A stretch of DNA of 64,000 nt from positions 62,001 through 126,000 of the forward strand of contig JADHSM010000005.1 of NCBI GenBank assembly GCA_016776905.1, written 5' to 3'. Positions within the stretch are counted from its first letter, which is position 1; the number at the start of each line of letters is the position of its first letter. The notes below the pieces were generated by a model. That model made no database searches, was not told the DNA's origin, and saw nothing but the letters and a program-made list of their open reading frames with translations. The stretch is from Planctomycetota bacterium. Lineage in GTDB: Bacteria > Planctomycetota > UBA8108 > UBA1146. A program made the position numbers and the translations under genes. Shown here piece after piece: positions 26,180 to 35,151 of the stretch.

Positions 26180-27448
26180 TTATGGGCAAGGGTAGGCGGG
26201 GCAATCCAGACTGTTGATTGAATCGTCAGGTCCACAACCTGGAAAAGGGCTGGCGGGAGCAGAGCCATCATTGAACAAAAACCCAAGGAGATTGATGATG
26301 TCATTCAACTGCAAATCACCATTTGCATCAAAGTCTGCAGTAGCGAGACAAGTGGGCTCTTGCCCTGAAGTGAACAAATAGTTGATCAATTGAATCGGAT
26401 CGCCCAGCCCCAAATCAAGGTCTGCATCGACATCGCCGCGAATGAAAGAAGGCCCTTGGGCCGATCCATCCACAGTAATCATCCCGCTTTCCGTTACCAG
26501 TACGGTATCAACACCTGAAACAGTGGCGCTTAGAAGCACAGGAGGCGAACCCAAATCGTCAACCAGATTTGAAGTGAAGGTGTCACCCTGTTGCGCATCT
26601 GCTGAACAATCATACTGAACAACTGCCAACTGCATTCCGTTACCCGTCGGAATCTCTGCGTAAGGAGCAGAGAGCGAGAGTACGCACATGAAGGTGGCTC
26701 CCGTGGAAGAGCCCGCATCAATATCCACCGCAAGAAAATCAGGACCTGCCGTCCCTGTTGCAAGATCAATTGCTGAACCCGGAATAATATTCAACGGCTG
26801 CAAATGATCGCTTCCGAGGTTCAAACCAAACGAAATCGCTTGTATGGGTAATGGATTCCCCAATATCAAATCGAGTTCACTTGAACCACCGGGGGCGACT
26901 GTCGAGGAAGAAACGGCCAAAGTAAATGGCGGTGTATCACTGATCGTGATTGAACCCGCTTCTTGAAAAGGTATTTCGGTACTGCTGTCAGGAAAGGCTA
27001 CCAATGTATCAACCGGAGGACTTCCCAAACTCGAGCAATAATTCAAAACAGGGTCGTCAGCCTCCAGGACCTCGTAGATAGCAGAATGAAGTGAATAGCC
27101 ACTGCCCTCACCCAAAGTTGTCGACCCCACAAATGAAAGGAGAACTCCCACTGTCCAACCCTGCCCCGGGATCAATGCCTGATCAGAAAAATCAGGGTCA
27201 ATACCGGCAGTAGTAGAGCCTTCCAATACGTCAACAATATCGATTGCAGAACTCGAATGACAAACTCCCAAAGACCAACCGGAGATTTCCTCAACCCCCG
27301 AAGCAATGGAAAGCATTACATCAATTTGCGCATTCCCACCAATGACTCCAAAACCATCACTGAAGAAGAAGTTGTAATCAGAGCTTTGGGAGTGGACTGA
27401 ACTACACAAGGCGAGGCTCAAAATAGAACTCAGAAAATAAAATCTCAT
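26180..27448 (-). CDS. Secreted protein with two cohesin-like domains and a dockerin pair
   Basis: A 422-residue exported protein with signal peptide MRFYFLSSILSLALCSSVHS. Two cohesin-like domains follow (about residues 22-170 and 172-325), each with the 'GWSLGVCHSSS...GWTVGVLLSF...LGSPPVDTLV' pattern also seen in the giant protein, then two dockerin-like repeats (GDVDADLDLGLGDPIQLIN and DFDANGDLQLNDIINLL) and a Cys-rich tail. It likely binds partner surface proteins through both domain kinds. Its ATG directly follows the stop of the lamin-tail lipoprotein gene with no spacer, so the two are made together. The same gene pair occurs again near 44 kb. Confidence 0.85.
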   Translation of the reverse strand: MRFYFLSSILSLALCSSVHSQSSDYNFFFSDGFGVIGGNAQIDVMLSIASGVEEISGWSLGVCHSSSAIDIVDVLEGSTTAGIDPDFSDQALIPGQGWTVGVLLSFVGSTTLGEGSGYSLHSAIYEVLEADDPVLNYCSSLGSPPVDTLVAFPDSSTEIPFQEAGSITISDTPPFTLAVSSSTVAPGGSSELDLILGNPLPIQAISFGLNLGSDHLQPLNIIPGSAIDLATGTAGPDFLAVDIDAGSSTGATFMCVLSLSAPYAEIPTGNGMQLAVVQYDCSADAQQGDTFTSNLVDDLGSPPVLLSATVSGVDTVLVTESGMITVDGSAQGPSFIRGDVDADLDLGLGDPIQLINYLFTSGQEPTCLATADFDANGDLQLNDIINLLGFLFNDGSAPASPFPGCGPDDSINSLDCPAYPCP

Positions 27449-28312
27449 TTAAGGCCCCTCACAATTCATGGAATCCGCCGTGGGGTCTAAACCTGCATTC
27501 GGATAAGGCATGGGCATTTCCACAATGCCGTCCAAGAACTTCGCTAAAAAGAGCAGGTCGGACACCGATATCAGTCCGTTGTCATCAACATCAAGCCGAT
27601 CAGGACAAAGAGTGAATATGGGGGCACCGTCGAAGTGCTGCTCAAGAAGATTCAAATCTTCCTGATTGACCACCTCATTCAAATCAAGATCTCCACGAAC
27701 GAACATTGGCGGCAGTTCTTTATCTGCATTGGGCTCACCGGGAGTGGGTAACTGCAGATTTGCCGGGTCTCCCTCTCCATCAGGAAACAAGCCTATAACT
27801 TCATCTGGCCCCAGCGCAGTAGGATTGACAGCAAAAAGGTCTACAGAGCCATTCAGGACCAAAGTGAAATCGGTCAATGGCAAGTTGAAATCAATCCGGT
27901 CATTGTCCAGATCTCCGCCAGTACCTTCAAAGAAAAGAACTCTGAATCCGCCTGGAGGTATCAAAGAGTTTTCTAGATCACAGGGGAACTGCCACTTGTC
28001 AGGATTTCCCAAATCATCGGAAAGAGTGACTCCACCAAGATCAAAGTTTTCAGCCCCTGTGTTGTAGAGCTCAATCCAGGGAAGGTAATCATTATCCTGC
28101 GTAGGTATCGTTGACTGGTTTTCAATCATCAACTCATTGATACGAAGGGGAACGATCGATGGATCTGGAACCGGACATTCATCGACCGGAACAGTTTGGC
28201 CGGTATGGATAGTCGTCGGTCCATCATTGAGACTTCGCTGCTGGCAACCTGAAACCACGAGCAGGAGCAGGAGCAGGAGCGATACCAAAAGTGTCAAATA
28301 CCTGTACGGCAT
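27449..28312 (-). CDS. Lamin-tail-domain lipoprotein with dockerin pair
   Basis: A 287-residue lipoprotein: hydrophobic leader YLTLLVSLLLLLLLVVSGC with a lipobox. Residues about 55-190 form a lamin-tail domain (RINELMIENQST, DYLPWIELYNTGAENFDLGGVTLSDD, PPGGFRVLFFEG). Two degenerate dockerin-like repeats (GDLDLNEVVNQEDLNLL, LDVDDNGLISVSDLLFL) end the protein. CGGAGATTTGA precedes the ATG. As a lipid-anchored partner it could hold the cohesin-dockerin protein encoded immediately downstream; this is inferred from the conserved pairing, not shown. A paralogue with the same order lies near 45 kb. Confidence 0.85.
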   Translation of the reverse strand: MPYRYLTLLVSLLLLLLLVVSGCQQRSLNDGPTTIHTGQTVPVDECPVPDPSIVPLRINELMIENQSTIPTQDNDYLPWIELYNTGAENFDLGGVTLSDDLGNPDKWQFPCDLENSLIPPGGFRVLFFEGTGGDLDNDRIDFNLPLTDFTLVLNGSVDLFAVNPTALGPDEVIGLFPDGEGDPANLQLPTPGEPNADKELPPMFVRGDLDLNEVVNQEDLNLLEQHFDGAPIFTLCPDRLDVDDNGLISVSDLLFLAKFLDGIVEMPMPYPNAGLDPTADSMNCEGP

Positions 28313-28484
28313 TCAAATCTCCGAAGAATGGGAAAAACTCACCGACTTCTCATCCTTTTTGGGATCCGAATGGGGAATCAGAACGGGATCCCACCCATAT
28401 GAAGTCCCCTGCATTCGACCACGGTACCGTCAAGAAACTGTTAAGACGAAAATAAAGATCCTGTAAGTACGCCTGCAGATTCGC

Positions 28485-30074
28485 TCAGCCTTCCTGCGAG
28501 GAGGAAAACTTCAACTCTTCACGAATCTGCTCCAATGCCCCCGTAAAGCGCAAATCCTCGGGTTTTTCAGCAACAGCGTCTTCGTAGTATCGAACCGCCT
28601 GCTCAAGATTACCCATCTCGTATGCCACTTCTGCGAGACCCGCTAATCCGTCCGCTTTTGAAACCGGCAAACCTGCTGCAGCCCCATAGGAATCGCGGGC
28701 TTCACCGAGGTCTCCCTGATCCAGGTACAAATCACCCAGAAGAAGCCAGGTTTTGCCATCGTTTCGATTAATGTCAGTCACCGATTCAAGGGCTTCGATC
28801 GCCAAATCACTCTTTCCCGACCCCATCAGAATCGCAGCTTTTCGAGAAATGGCTTCTGCTTTCTGATCTGAATCTCCTTCAACCTGTGCATACACCTGCA
28901 AAGCGTCATCGAGAAGACCGGCTTCTTCGAGCAAAGTTCCGTAGTAAAAACGTTCTTTCGCTGACATTTGCTGAAGATCATCAGAAAAAGCTCTGGAAAA
29001 CCAGATAGCCCCACGATCTGGTTGGTTCAGATCGAGTGAATAGATATCTGATAATTGAAGACAAGCCTGCTTCGTGGATTTATTGATTCCGACGATGCGA
29101 AGGTATGATTCATAACTGTCGGCAGCCTTTACCGGTTGCTCTAGTGCCTCAAAGCTACGCGCTTTCAGCTCTAGGTAATACGCATTGGCAGGGTATCGAG
29201 TCAAAATGCTGTCGAGCTTTCGAATTGCTTCTTCGTATCTCTTCAACTCGAAATCGAGAGTCACCCCCCAGCTCAAATACTCTTCATTTCCTGGATCTTG
29301 GACTCTGGCTTCATCGATGGCGATTCTGGCAGCTTCCAGAAGAGTCATATCACCGTTCTGGCTACCGACCTCATATTGAGCTTGGGCCAAAAGAAACAGA
29401 TTTTCTCCTGAGCGGTAACCCGCAGCGAGCTCCTTGCTGAATGCCTTCATCGCCTCTTCAAAGTTGCCACTGCTAAACTGAAGTTTTCCAAGATTGATCC
29501 GGGCCATTCGATTTCCGGAATCCAGATCAACGGCCTCACTGAATGCACGGATCGCCCCATCCATATCCCCGTTATCATTTTTTGCAGCACCCATTACCAC
29601 GAGATAGTTGGCTTTCTCAACTGACTCCATGGGCGGAATAATGGGATCCCCCGACTCATCCGCAAGAACTTCATCTTCATTTCCTGCAGCCCGCGCCTCT
29701 TCATAAGTACGCTGAGCCTCCTCATCTTCAGCCAAAAGCGGTTCCAGAATCCCAAGGCAACCTTCTGCGTCTCCAGACATCACTCTGGATACGGCCTCCT
29801 TATAAGCTTCCTGACGATCGACCCTGCGATTGACCAGAAGTGCACGCAATTTCAGCTTGCGCTCTTCCTCATCCAGTTGTGCCACTGCCTCGTTGTTCTG
29901 AACCTGAACCTGATCGGCTACCGTTACTTGCTTCTGTTCCTGTTCAATAGCTGCTCTTTGAGCCTCAGTCATCGTCTTGCAACCCACCAATCCGGAGCTC
30001 AGGCCCAAGATCAACAGGAAATATCCGTTGCTCATAAAGAGTAGATGGAAGCAGTGGTGAATATGATTCTTCAT
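28485..30074 (-). CDS. TPR lipoprotein of the TonB operon
   Basis: A 529-residue protein with a lipoprotein signal (LLILGLSSGLVGCKTMTEAQ) after a longer N-region, followed by a charged stretch and at least ten tetratricopeptide repeats (AIRAFSEAVDLDSGNRMARINLGKL, AIRKLDSILTRYPANAYYLELKARS, AVRYYEDAVAEKPEDLRF). TPR proteins closing DUF3450-ExbB-ExbD-TonB operons occur in gammaproteobacteria and may organise the transporter in the periplasm. The start chosen lies five bases after the tonB stop; other in-frame starts upstream overlap tonB and are less likely. It is the last gene of the operon. Confidence 0.82.
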   Translation of the reverse strand: MKNHIHHCFHLLFMSNGYFLLILGLSSGLVGCKTMTEAQRAAIEQEQKQVTVADQVQVQNNEAVAQLDEEERKLKLRALLVNRRVDRQEAYKEAVSRVMSGDAEGCLGILEPLLAEDEEAQRTYEEARAAGNEDEVLADESGDPIIPPMESVEKANYLVVMGAAKNDNGDMDGAIRAFSEAVDLDSGNRMARINLGKLQFSSGNFEEAMKAFSKELAAGYRSGENLFLLAQAQYEVGSQNGDMTLLEAARIAIDEARVQDPGNEEYLSWGVTLDFELKRYEEAIRKLDSILTRYPANAYYLELKARSFEALEQPVKAADSYESYLRIVGINKSTKQACLQLSDIYSLDLNQPDRGAIWFSRAFSDDLQQMSAKERFYYGTLLEEAGLLDDALQVYAQVEGDSDQKAEAISRKAAILMGSGKSDLAIEALESVTDINRNDGKTWLLLGDLYLDQGDLGEARDSYGAAAGLPVSKADGLAGLAEVAYEMGNLEQAVRYYEDAVAEKPEDLRFTGALEQIREELKFSSSQEG

Positions 30075-30078
30075 TGTC

Positions 30079-30900
30079 TTATCTCGCATCCTCGATCTTG
30101 AAGACGTAGTTGTATTCTCTCCACGATTCGATCGGCTTGCCATTGGCATCCAATGCCGCATCGAAAGTCCATTGCCCAAGAACTTTTTCTATCGCCTCTT
30201 CAAACAAGCCCGCTGGTTGAGCGGAGAGGATTTCGTACTCCTCGATTTTTCCATCCCTGTCGATCAGCATTCTCAAACGAACAAAGCCACCGATCTGTTT
30301 CTGTAAAGCCTTCTTTGGATAGTTCGGTTTTTTCAGGTACACGGGTCGAGCTTCACGTGAAAGAGCCCCAGCACCTGAATTTCGTTCACGTTGACCCCGA
30401 TCTCGCATCTCTCGTATGGCACGGCGCTGCTCTTGATAGTTCACCAGCTCCATCGCTTCACCTGCGATCGCATCAAAAGACTGGGACGTCGGTAGAGAAA
30501 CTCCTCCTGTACCTGCACCACCCAGACCTGCCATCAAGTTCATTCCGGAAAAGCCGCTACGAACACCTGATCGCAAACTGGAGGCTTTACGGGGTGTGGC
30601 AGATCGCCTTGGCCTGGCCTTTCGTGCGAGCGTTTTTTGCTGGGGCTTGGGCTCATCCCGCTTCATTTCACGACGTTTGGGTTCTTGCTTGGGAGGCTTT
30701 CTGGGAGGAGCTTTTGCTGCTCTTTTAGGCGCGACCTTAAAACGAAACTGAGGTGCCACTGCCCGCTCCTCCTGAACCCCCACCGGTTGTAACCATGCCA
30801 AAACCAAAAGCACAAAGAGAGCAAAGCCCCCGCCTAATGCCAAAGTTTTCAGGATCCCGGTAAAGCCTCCAGGGCTTCTGTTCAACTTGGCAGCGTTCAC
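30079..30900 (-). CDS. tonB: TonB family energy transducer
   Basis: A 273-residue protein with one N-terminal membrane helix (TLALGGGFALFVLLVLAWLQP), a Lys/Pro/Arg-rich periplasmic spacer (KAPPRKPPKQEPKRREMKRDEPKPQ) and a C-terminal TonB domain (KPNYPKKALQKQIGGFVRLRMLIDRDGKI, WTFDAALDANGKPIESW). It carries proton-motive energy from ExbB/ExbD to outer-membrane receptors. The GTG start overlaps the exbD stop (GTGA). It serves the receptor encoded at the head of this operon. Confidence 0.92.
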   Translation of the reverse strand: MNAAKLNRSPGGFTGILKTLALGGGFALFVLLVLAWLQPVGVQEERAVAPQFRFKVAPKRAAKAPPRKPPKQEPKRREMKRDEPKPQQKTLARKARPRRSATPRKASSLRSGVRSGFSGMNLMAGLGGAGTGGVSLPTSQSFDAIAGEAMELVNYQEQRRAIREMRDRGQRERNSGAGALSREARPVYLKKPNYPKKALQKQIGGFVRLRMLIDRDGKIEEYEILSAQPAGLFEEAIEKVLGQWTFDAALDANGKPIESWREYNYVFKIEDAR

Positions 30901-31304
30901 AGATTTCCATTTCCTGTGGCAATACTGATGTCTTCAGCCCCGGCCAGTTTGCATTCGTCAATCACCCGTGTCAGCAAACCGGTCCTGACGGCTTCATCTG
31001 CCACGACGACCAGTGCCGCTTTGGGTGTCTTGTTACGTGCTTGAGAGACAGTAGGACGAACATTACTCAAATCGATACGCTTGCCATTCATATGAATGGT
31101 GCCCGCAGAAGAAATCCCAACCATGATGACATCACCCGTCTTGGCCTCACTAGTTGCTGCTGTCGGCCTCTTGACCTCAATGCCGGTTTCTTTGGTGAAG
31201 TTCATATTGACGATGAAGAAAATCAGCAACAGGAATGTCATGTCAATCATCGGTGACATATCCACAGAGGCTTCTTCAAGAGCGCTATTTCGCCGACTCT
31301 TCAA
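30897..31304 (-). CDS. exbD: ExbD/TolR biopolymer transport protein
   Basis: A 135-residue inner-membrane protein with a single N-terminal helix SPMIDMTFLLLIFFIVNMNF. The Asp in PMIDMTF is the proton-carrying residue of ExbD/TolR. The rest is periplasmic. The start is a TTG with AAAGGAG seven bases ahead; no ATG fits. It overlaps the end of exbB and the start of tonB, consistent with a tightly coupled operon. Confidence 0.93.
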   Translation of the reverse strand: MKSRRNSALEEASVDMSPMIDMTFLLLIFFIVNMNFTKETGIEVKRPTAATSEAKTGDVIMVGISSAGTIHMNGKRIDLSNVRPTVSQARNKTPKAALVVVADEAVRTGLLTRVIDECKLAGAEDISIATGNGNL

Positions 31305-32016
31305 TGTGGACTCCTTTCAAATCTGAATTTGAACTCTCCGCTTTATGATTACGAAGAAGAAGGGAAGTTTTGCGAATCTCTTCCTGCAAAACCTGCCCCC
31401 TCCGCGAGAGGATTCCCAAAGCAACGATTCCCGGCAATGAAACCACCAAGCCAACATTGGTCGCTAAAAGGGCAATACGAATCCCCGAAGAGAGCGCTTT
31501 GGGATCCGTACCAGAGGAGAGCATCATTGCTGAAAAAGTGGCAATCATTCCGGTGACGGTGCCCATCAGCCCCATCAATGGTGCAGTTCTGGCAAATGTA
31601 GAAAGCAGGGGAATGCTGGTTTCTATGGCCAGATTCTCAGAGAGTTCTGCTTGTTGAGTTTCCAGTTGCTGAACCTTGCCTCCACGACGACCTTGCCCCA
31701 GCAAGCATCGCTGAATGAAACGACCATGTGGCGTTTGATATTTCTGACAAGCGAGCTCCAGTTTCATTCTGGTCCCAGTATTATCTGCTTCCAAAAATGC
31801 TGTCAGGCATTTTTTGAAGCCTACTTTATCTTCTGCCAGGCTTTTCCGGAATGTCGGAATGAACTTGAAGAAGGAACGGGGTTCATACAGATAACGAAAG
31901 CGATCCACCACCAGATAGCAAATTACAAAACAGGTACCCATCAGGGGAACCATGACCCCAAGGGTCCCCTCCTCAATCAACTTGCCCAGTCGTTCAAACA
32001 GATCCAGAAGCATCAT
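31285..32016 (-). CDS. exbB: ExbB/MotA/TolQ proton channel subunit
   Basis: A 243-residue inner-membrane protein with three hydrophobic segments. The C-terminal channel motif TAPLMGLMGTVTGMIATFSAMM and SGIRIALLATNVGLVVSLPGIVALGIL is typical of ExbB/TolQ. It forms the proton channel with ExbD. Two ATG codons follow the overlap with the upstream stop (GGATGATG). A longer ExbB-like protein is encoded just upstream, so the operon has two channel-type subunits. Confidence 0.93.
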   Translation of the reverse strand: MMLLDLFERLGKLIEEGTLGVMVPLMGTCFVICYLVVDRFRYLYEPRSFFKFIPTFRKSLAEDKVGFKKCLTAFLEADNTGTRMKLELACQKYQTPHGRFIQRCLLGQGRRGGKVQQLETQQAELSENLAIETSIPLLSTFARTAPLMGLMGTVTGMIATFSAMMLSSGTDPKALSSGIRIALLATNVGLVVSLPGIVALGILSRRGQVLQEEIRKTSLLLRNHKAESSNSDLKGVHIEESAK

Positions 32017-33614
32017 CCGCTGATTCTTTCTTCCTCAGGAGAATCGAGATCGACTCCATCCTGAGTCGCATCAGGTTTTTCCTCGAGAAGATCATTCGGG
32101 GATGAATCTATCACTGACTCAGAGGTTGTAACTTCATCTCCATCGATGATCTCACCCCGCATTTTCAGAATTTCGATCAATGCCGACATCGCACCGGATT
32201 CTATTTTTCCAACTGATTTTTCTGCGATGGAGCCGAGTATCCCTCTCATCAACAAACTGGGGATCGCTACGTAGAGACCACCTTGGGTGGTAATCAACGC
32301 TTCCGATATACCCCCTGCAAGATTTCGTGGATCACTGGCACCGAAAATCACCAAGTTTTGGAAGGTTCCAATCATTCCTGTAACAGTTCCCAGCAGACCC
32401 ATCAAAGGGGCGACTGCAGCACAAAGTGCGATCATGGCGAGCCTTGACCGGTAAATCGGAGCAACGGTCATCATCGCATCCTCGATGGAACTTTCGATGA
32501 TCTCTTCAGGTTGATCCGAATTTTCCAAGGCTGCCAGCATGACTGTTCCTACAGGGTTATTCAGACTTCTCGCAGTTTGAATTGCAGCTTCGATGTCGCC
32601 ACTTTGAAGAGGCTTAAGAACCTTGTCTACCGAGGCCTGGATCCCCATCGACTTGATGAACAATACCAACACGCGCTCGAAAATCATCAACAGGGAGAAC
32701 ACTGCCAAAGCGACAAGCCCCCACATAAAGTTGCCGCCTTTTTCAAACCATTCTGCCCAGCTATCTCCTGCCGCTAGAGAAGCAAAACCAGCCCCGCCAC
32801 TGACATCCACTGGCAATTCCCCTCCCGCTGAAGGGTTGGCCACGAAATCACGAATCAGGCGAACCTGTTCACTCGTCAAACCTTCCGAAAGCCCTTCAGG
32901 GGTATCCCCTGTGATCTCATCCTTAACCAGCCGCCCTGCGAATGAGCCCTGACTGAAATAATTATCGACCAGTCCCAATCGAAGAACATCAGCCTTGACG
33001 ACCCGGCGCTCAGCGGCCACGACTTGCACATCAGTCTTAAAAGAACTCGTAGTCTCAGCGGCATCTAAGACCTGATTGAAGCGCTGCAAAAGAAAGTCGA
33101 TATCCCTGTTTTCATCTAAGTTTTCCAACTCAAGCTTGGCCGCCAATGAAGGACCAAAATCAGGGGCCTCCAGCGAGAACACACCCGTAGAAAACCGATC
33201 ATTCAAATCGGCGATTTGATTTCTCAGTTCGCTACCCACAGCGGCAGACATGCTCTTCAGCGAATCTCTTTTAGCTTCAGCTTCAAAACGATTGAACTCT
33301 TTTTCATCGAGCTTCTTTTGAAGTTCTGTCACCTGATTTCTGAGATCCGTTTCCTTACTGGCAGCATTAAAAACAGACTCAGTAAAAGAACGGATTTCTT
33401 CAGAGAGTTCTTGTTGGTCTTTTTCCCACTGACCTTCAAGAACTGTCAATTCGGCCCTGATTTCTGCGATCACAGCTTCCAGTACCGACTTTTCTGCTGC
33501 TTTCGCTTCGGGAGGTGCACTGGGTGCTGAACCGGCATCAACGGTGATGCCATCCTGCGCCTGAACACATGCACATAGAAAAATGGAACCCAGGAAAATC
33601 AAATGCCGCAACAT
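32013..33614 (-). CDS. Long ExbB-like protein with periplasmic coiled coil (TtpC type)
   Basis: A 533-residue protein: signal peptide (MLRHLIFLGSIFLCACVQA), a long Glu/Lys-rich coiled coil (about 40-130), a periplasmic region, a membrane helix (FMWGLVALAVFSLLMIFERVLVLF), and a C-terminal MotA/TolQ/ExbB channel domain (VAPLMGLLGTVTGMIGTFQNLV, ISEALITTQGGLYVAIPSLL). It resembles TtpC, the extra ExbB-like part of the TonB2 systems of vibrios. It starts inside the DUF3450 stop codon (TAATG). Its acidic C-terminal tail is unusual. In TonB2 systems this subunit is needed for transport and spans to the receptor. Confidence 0.88.
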   Translation of the reverse strand: MLRHLIFLGSIFLCACVQAQDGITVDAGSAPSAPPEAKAAEKSVLEAVIAEIRAELTVLEGQWEKDQQELSEEIRSFTESVFNAASKETDLRNQVTELQKKLDEKEFNRFEAEAKRDSLKSMSAAVGSELRNQIADLNDRFSTGVFSLEAPDFGPSLAAKLELENLDENRDIDFLLQRFNQVLDAAETTSSFKTDVQVVAAERRVVKADVLRLGLVDNYFSQGSFAGRLVKDEITGDTPEGLSEGLTSEQVRLIRDFVANPSAGGELPVDVSGGAGFASLAAGDSWAEWFEKGGNFMWGLVALAVFSLLMIFERVLVLFIKSMGIQASVDKVLKPLQSGDIEAAIQTARSLNNPVGTVMLAALENSDQPEEIIESSIEDAMMTVAPIYRSRLAMIALCAAVAPLMGLLGTVTGMIGTFQNLVIFGASDPRNLAGGISEALITTQGGLYVAIPSLLMRGILGSIAEKSVGKIESGAMSALIEILKMRGEIIDGDEVTTSESVIDSSPNDLLEEKPDATQDGVDLDSPEEERISG

Positions 33615-34492
33615 TACTGATCTCCCTTCATTTGCAACGAAGGAACTTGAAGGTTTACCAACCCTGGAGTTCTTTTCCGATTCAAAATATCAACGGCCAT
33701 CAAATAGCCAGTAGCAGACTCTGCGGAACCTTTTGAGATGCCTTTTTCAATAGATTGTCCAGGACCAGCCCAGCCAAAGACATTGCCTTCAGCATCTGAG
33801 AAAACCACTCCCAAGAGCCCAAAATGAAATCCTTCGATTCCCCTGGTTTCGCCATCTACTTCAACTTCAATGATTCCAAACTCAACGAGCCGCCCAAGGG
33901 CCTCTTGCTCCTTGACCATTCGCCCTGCGGCAGCAATCGCAGCCTGAGCAGATGTGTCTTCGTTACGGATTAACTGTAATGAAGTCTCGACAGAGGCCAC
34001 TCTTTCAGACTTCTTCCACGGGATTCCATTGGAGATACGATTCTTGAGTGACTGTAGAAAGCCGACCACCCGTTCTTTCAGCCGATTTTCTTGGGTCTTG
34101 ATCTGCTCTGATTCGTTGACTGCTAAAGAAGTTTTTTCATCCGATTCGGAAACCTTCTCTTCAAGCTCGGACAGCTGCTTCTGAATCGCGTTATTCAAAC
34201 GTTCCTGATTACGAGATTCGTATCTCAACTGATCGAGACGGTTTAACTGAGCCTTGCGACGCTCTAGTTCTTCCATCGAACGCCGACGCAACTTTTCCTG
34301 GAGAGCAGAAAGCTCAATTTCCAGGCTACCTGCGCTTTTTTTGGCTGTCGATTCCCCCCCCGTGTTGGCATCTTGCCCAACCACTGTATTCAAAGAAAAC
34401 TGAGAATAGATCCCCAGCAGAAGCAAGAGGATCAGGCTTCGAGAACTCACCATGTACTTTTCTCGTTCTTCCCGTTTCATGACGTATTCCAT
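33614..34492 (-). CDS. DUF3450 periplasmic coiled-coil protein
   Basis: A 292-residue exported protein with a hydrophobic signal (SRSLILLLLLGIYSQFSLNTVVGQ), a long coiled coil (ELSALQEKLRRRSMEELERRKAQLNRLDQL...) and a C-terminal domain with FGIIEVEVDGETRGIEGFHFGLLGVVF and SATGYLMAVDIL. The order matches DUF3450, which precedes long ExbB, ExbB, ExbD and TonB in gammaproteobacterial TonB2-type operons. Several ATG codons near the start are possible; the first follows ACAGAG, and a downstream one would give a shorter, better-placed signal peptide. Confidence 0.85.
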   Translation of the reverse strand: MEYVMKREEREKYMVSSRSLILLLLLGIYSQFSLNTVVGQDANTGGESTAKKSAGSLEIELSALQEKLRRRSMEELERRKAQLNRLDQLRYESRNQERLNNAIQKQLSELEEKVSESDEKTSLAVNESEQIKTQENRLKERVVGFLQSLKNRISNGIPWKKSERVASVETSLQLIRNEDTSAQAAIAAAGRMVKEQEALGRLVEFGIIEVEVDGETRGIEGFHFGLLGVVFSDAEGNVFGWAGPGQSIEKGISKGSAESATGYLMAVDILNRKRTPGLVNLQVPSLQMKGDQ

Positions 34493-34513
34493 CTCTGTAA
34501 GTCAGCGACTCGA

Positions 34514-35140
34514 TCAACCAGGGATCGATAGAATCTTTAATGTCCCGTTATCCAATTCGACAACCGAACCGAACAACTCCAACATACGGGTTTCACCCGT
34601 CAATTTATCTTTCACCTCGACCAATGGTTTATTGTGAAGCTTAAAGCCATCGTAATACTCTACGCCGTCAAAAAATGTGCCTTGATAATCGAGATGTTCC
34701 CAACCGTAACTATCAAATTTTTCGAGCAGCCCGCCCATGCTTTTCATTCTCAGCAATTCCCAGTGGAACTCGCTTTTTCTGGAAGACATGTGAATACTTT
34801 TCTCAAACTCAGGCCATAATACATCGAGATAGAATTGCTCCGTAACCACCAAATTCTTGATTCTCAAGCCATCTCTCGTCACAACGCCCACCAGAAACTC
34901 CCGACTCAATTCATCCATGTCGGAAATTTCCCTCGTTTCCACCTCTGGATCAAAAACGGGGATCAAACGCGGAGGGGGAATTTGATCGTGTTGTTCCTGA
35001 GTATCTTTGGAACTGACTTTGGTAATATTCTGCTTTTCACTTTGCTCACCAACGCCAACGGAATCCGATTCCCGTTCAGCATTGCAGGAGGAAAGAATCA
35101 ACAGAAGCAGGATCAATATGAGGTTTTTTGAAATAAACAT
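34514..35140 (-). CDS. Lipoprotein of unknown function in the TonB operon
   Basis: A 208-residue protein I do not recognise. It has a lipoprotein signal (NLILILLLLILSSC), a charged linker, and a soluble part with many Glu/Asp and aromatic residues, ending VELDNGTLKILSIPG. It lies 11 bases after the TonB-dependent receptor and 21 bases before DUF3450 on the same strand, so it is co-expressed with them. It could be a periplasmic partner of the receptor or of TonB. No family match can be made by eye. Confidence 0.75.
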   Translation of the reverse strand: MFISKNLILILLLLILSSCNAERESDSVGVGEQSEKQNITKVSSKDTQEQHDQIPPPRLIPVFDPEVETREISDMDELSREFLVGVVTRDGLRIKNLVVTEQFYLDVLWPEFEKSIHMSSRKSEFHWELLRMKSMGGLLEKFDSYGWEHLDYQGTFFDGVEYYDGFKLHNKPLVEVKDKLTGETRMLELFGSVVELDNGTLKILSIPG

Positions 35141-35151
35141 TATTTTTCAGC

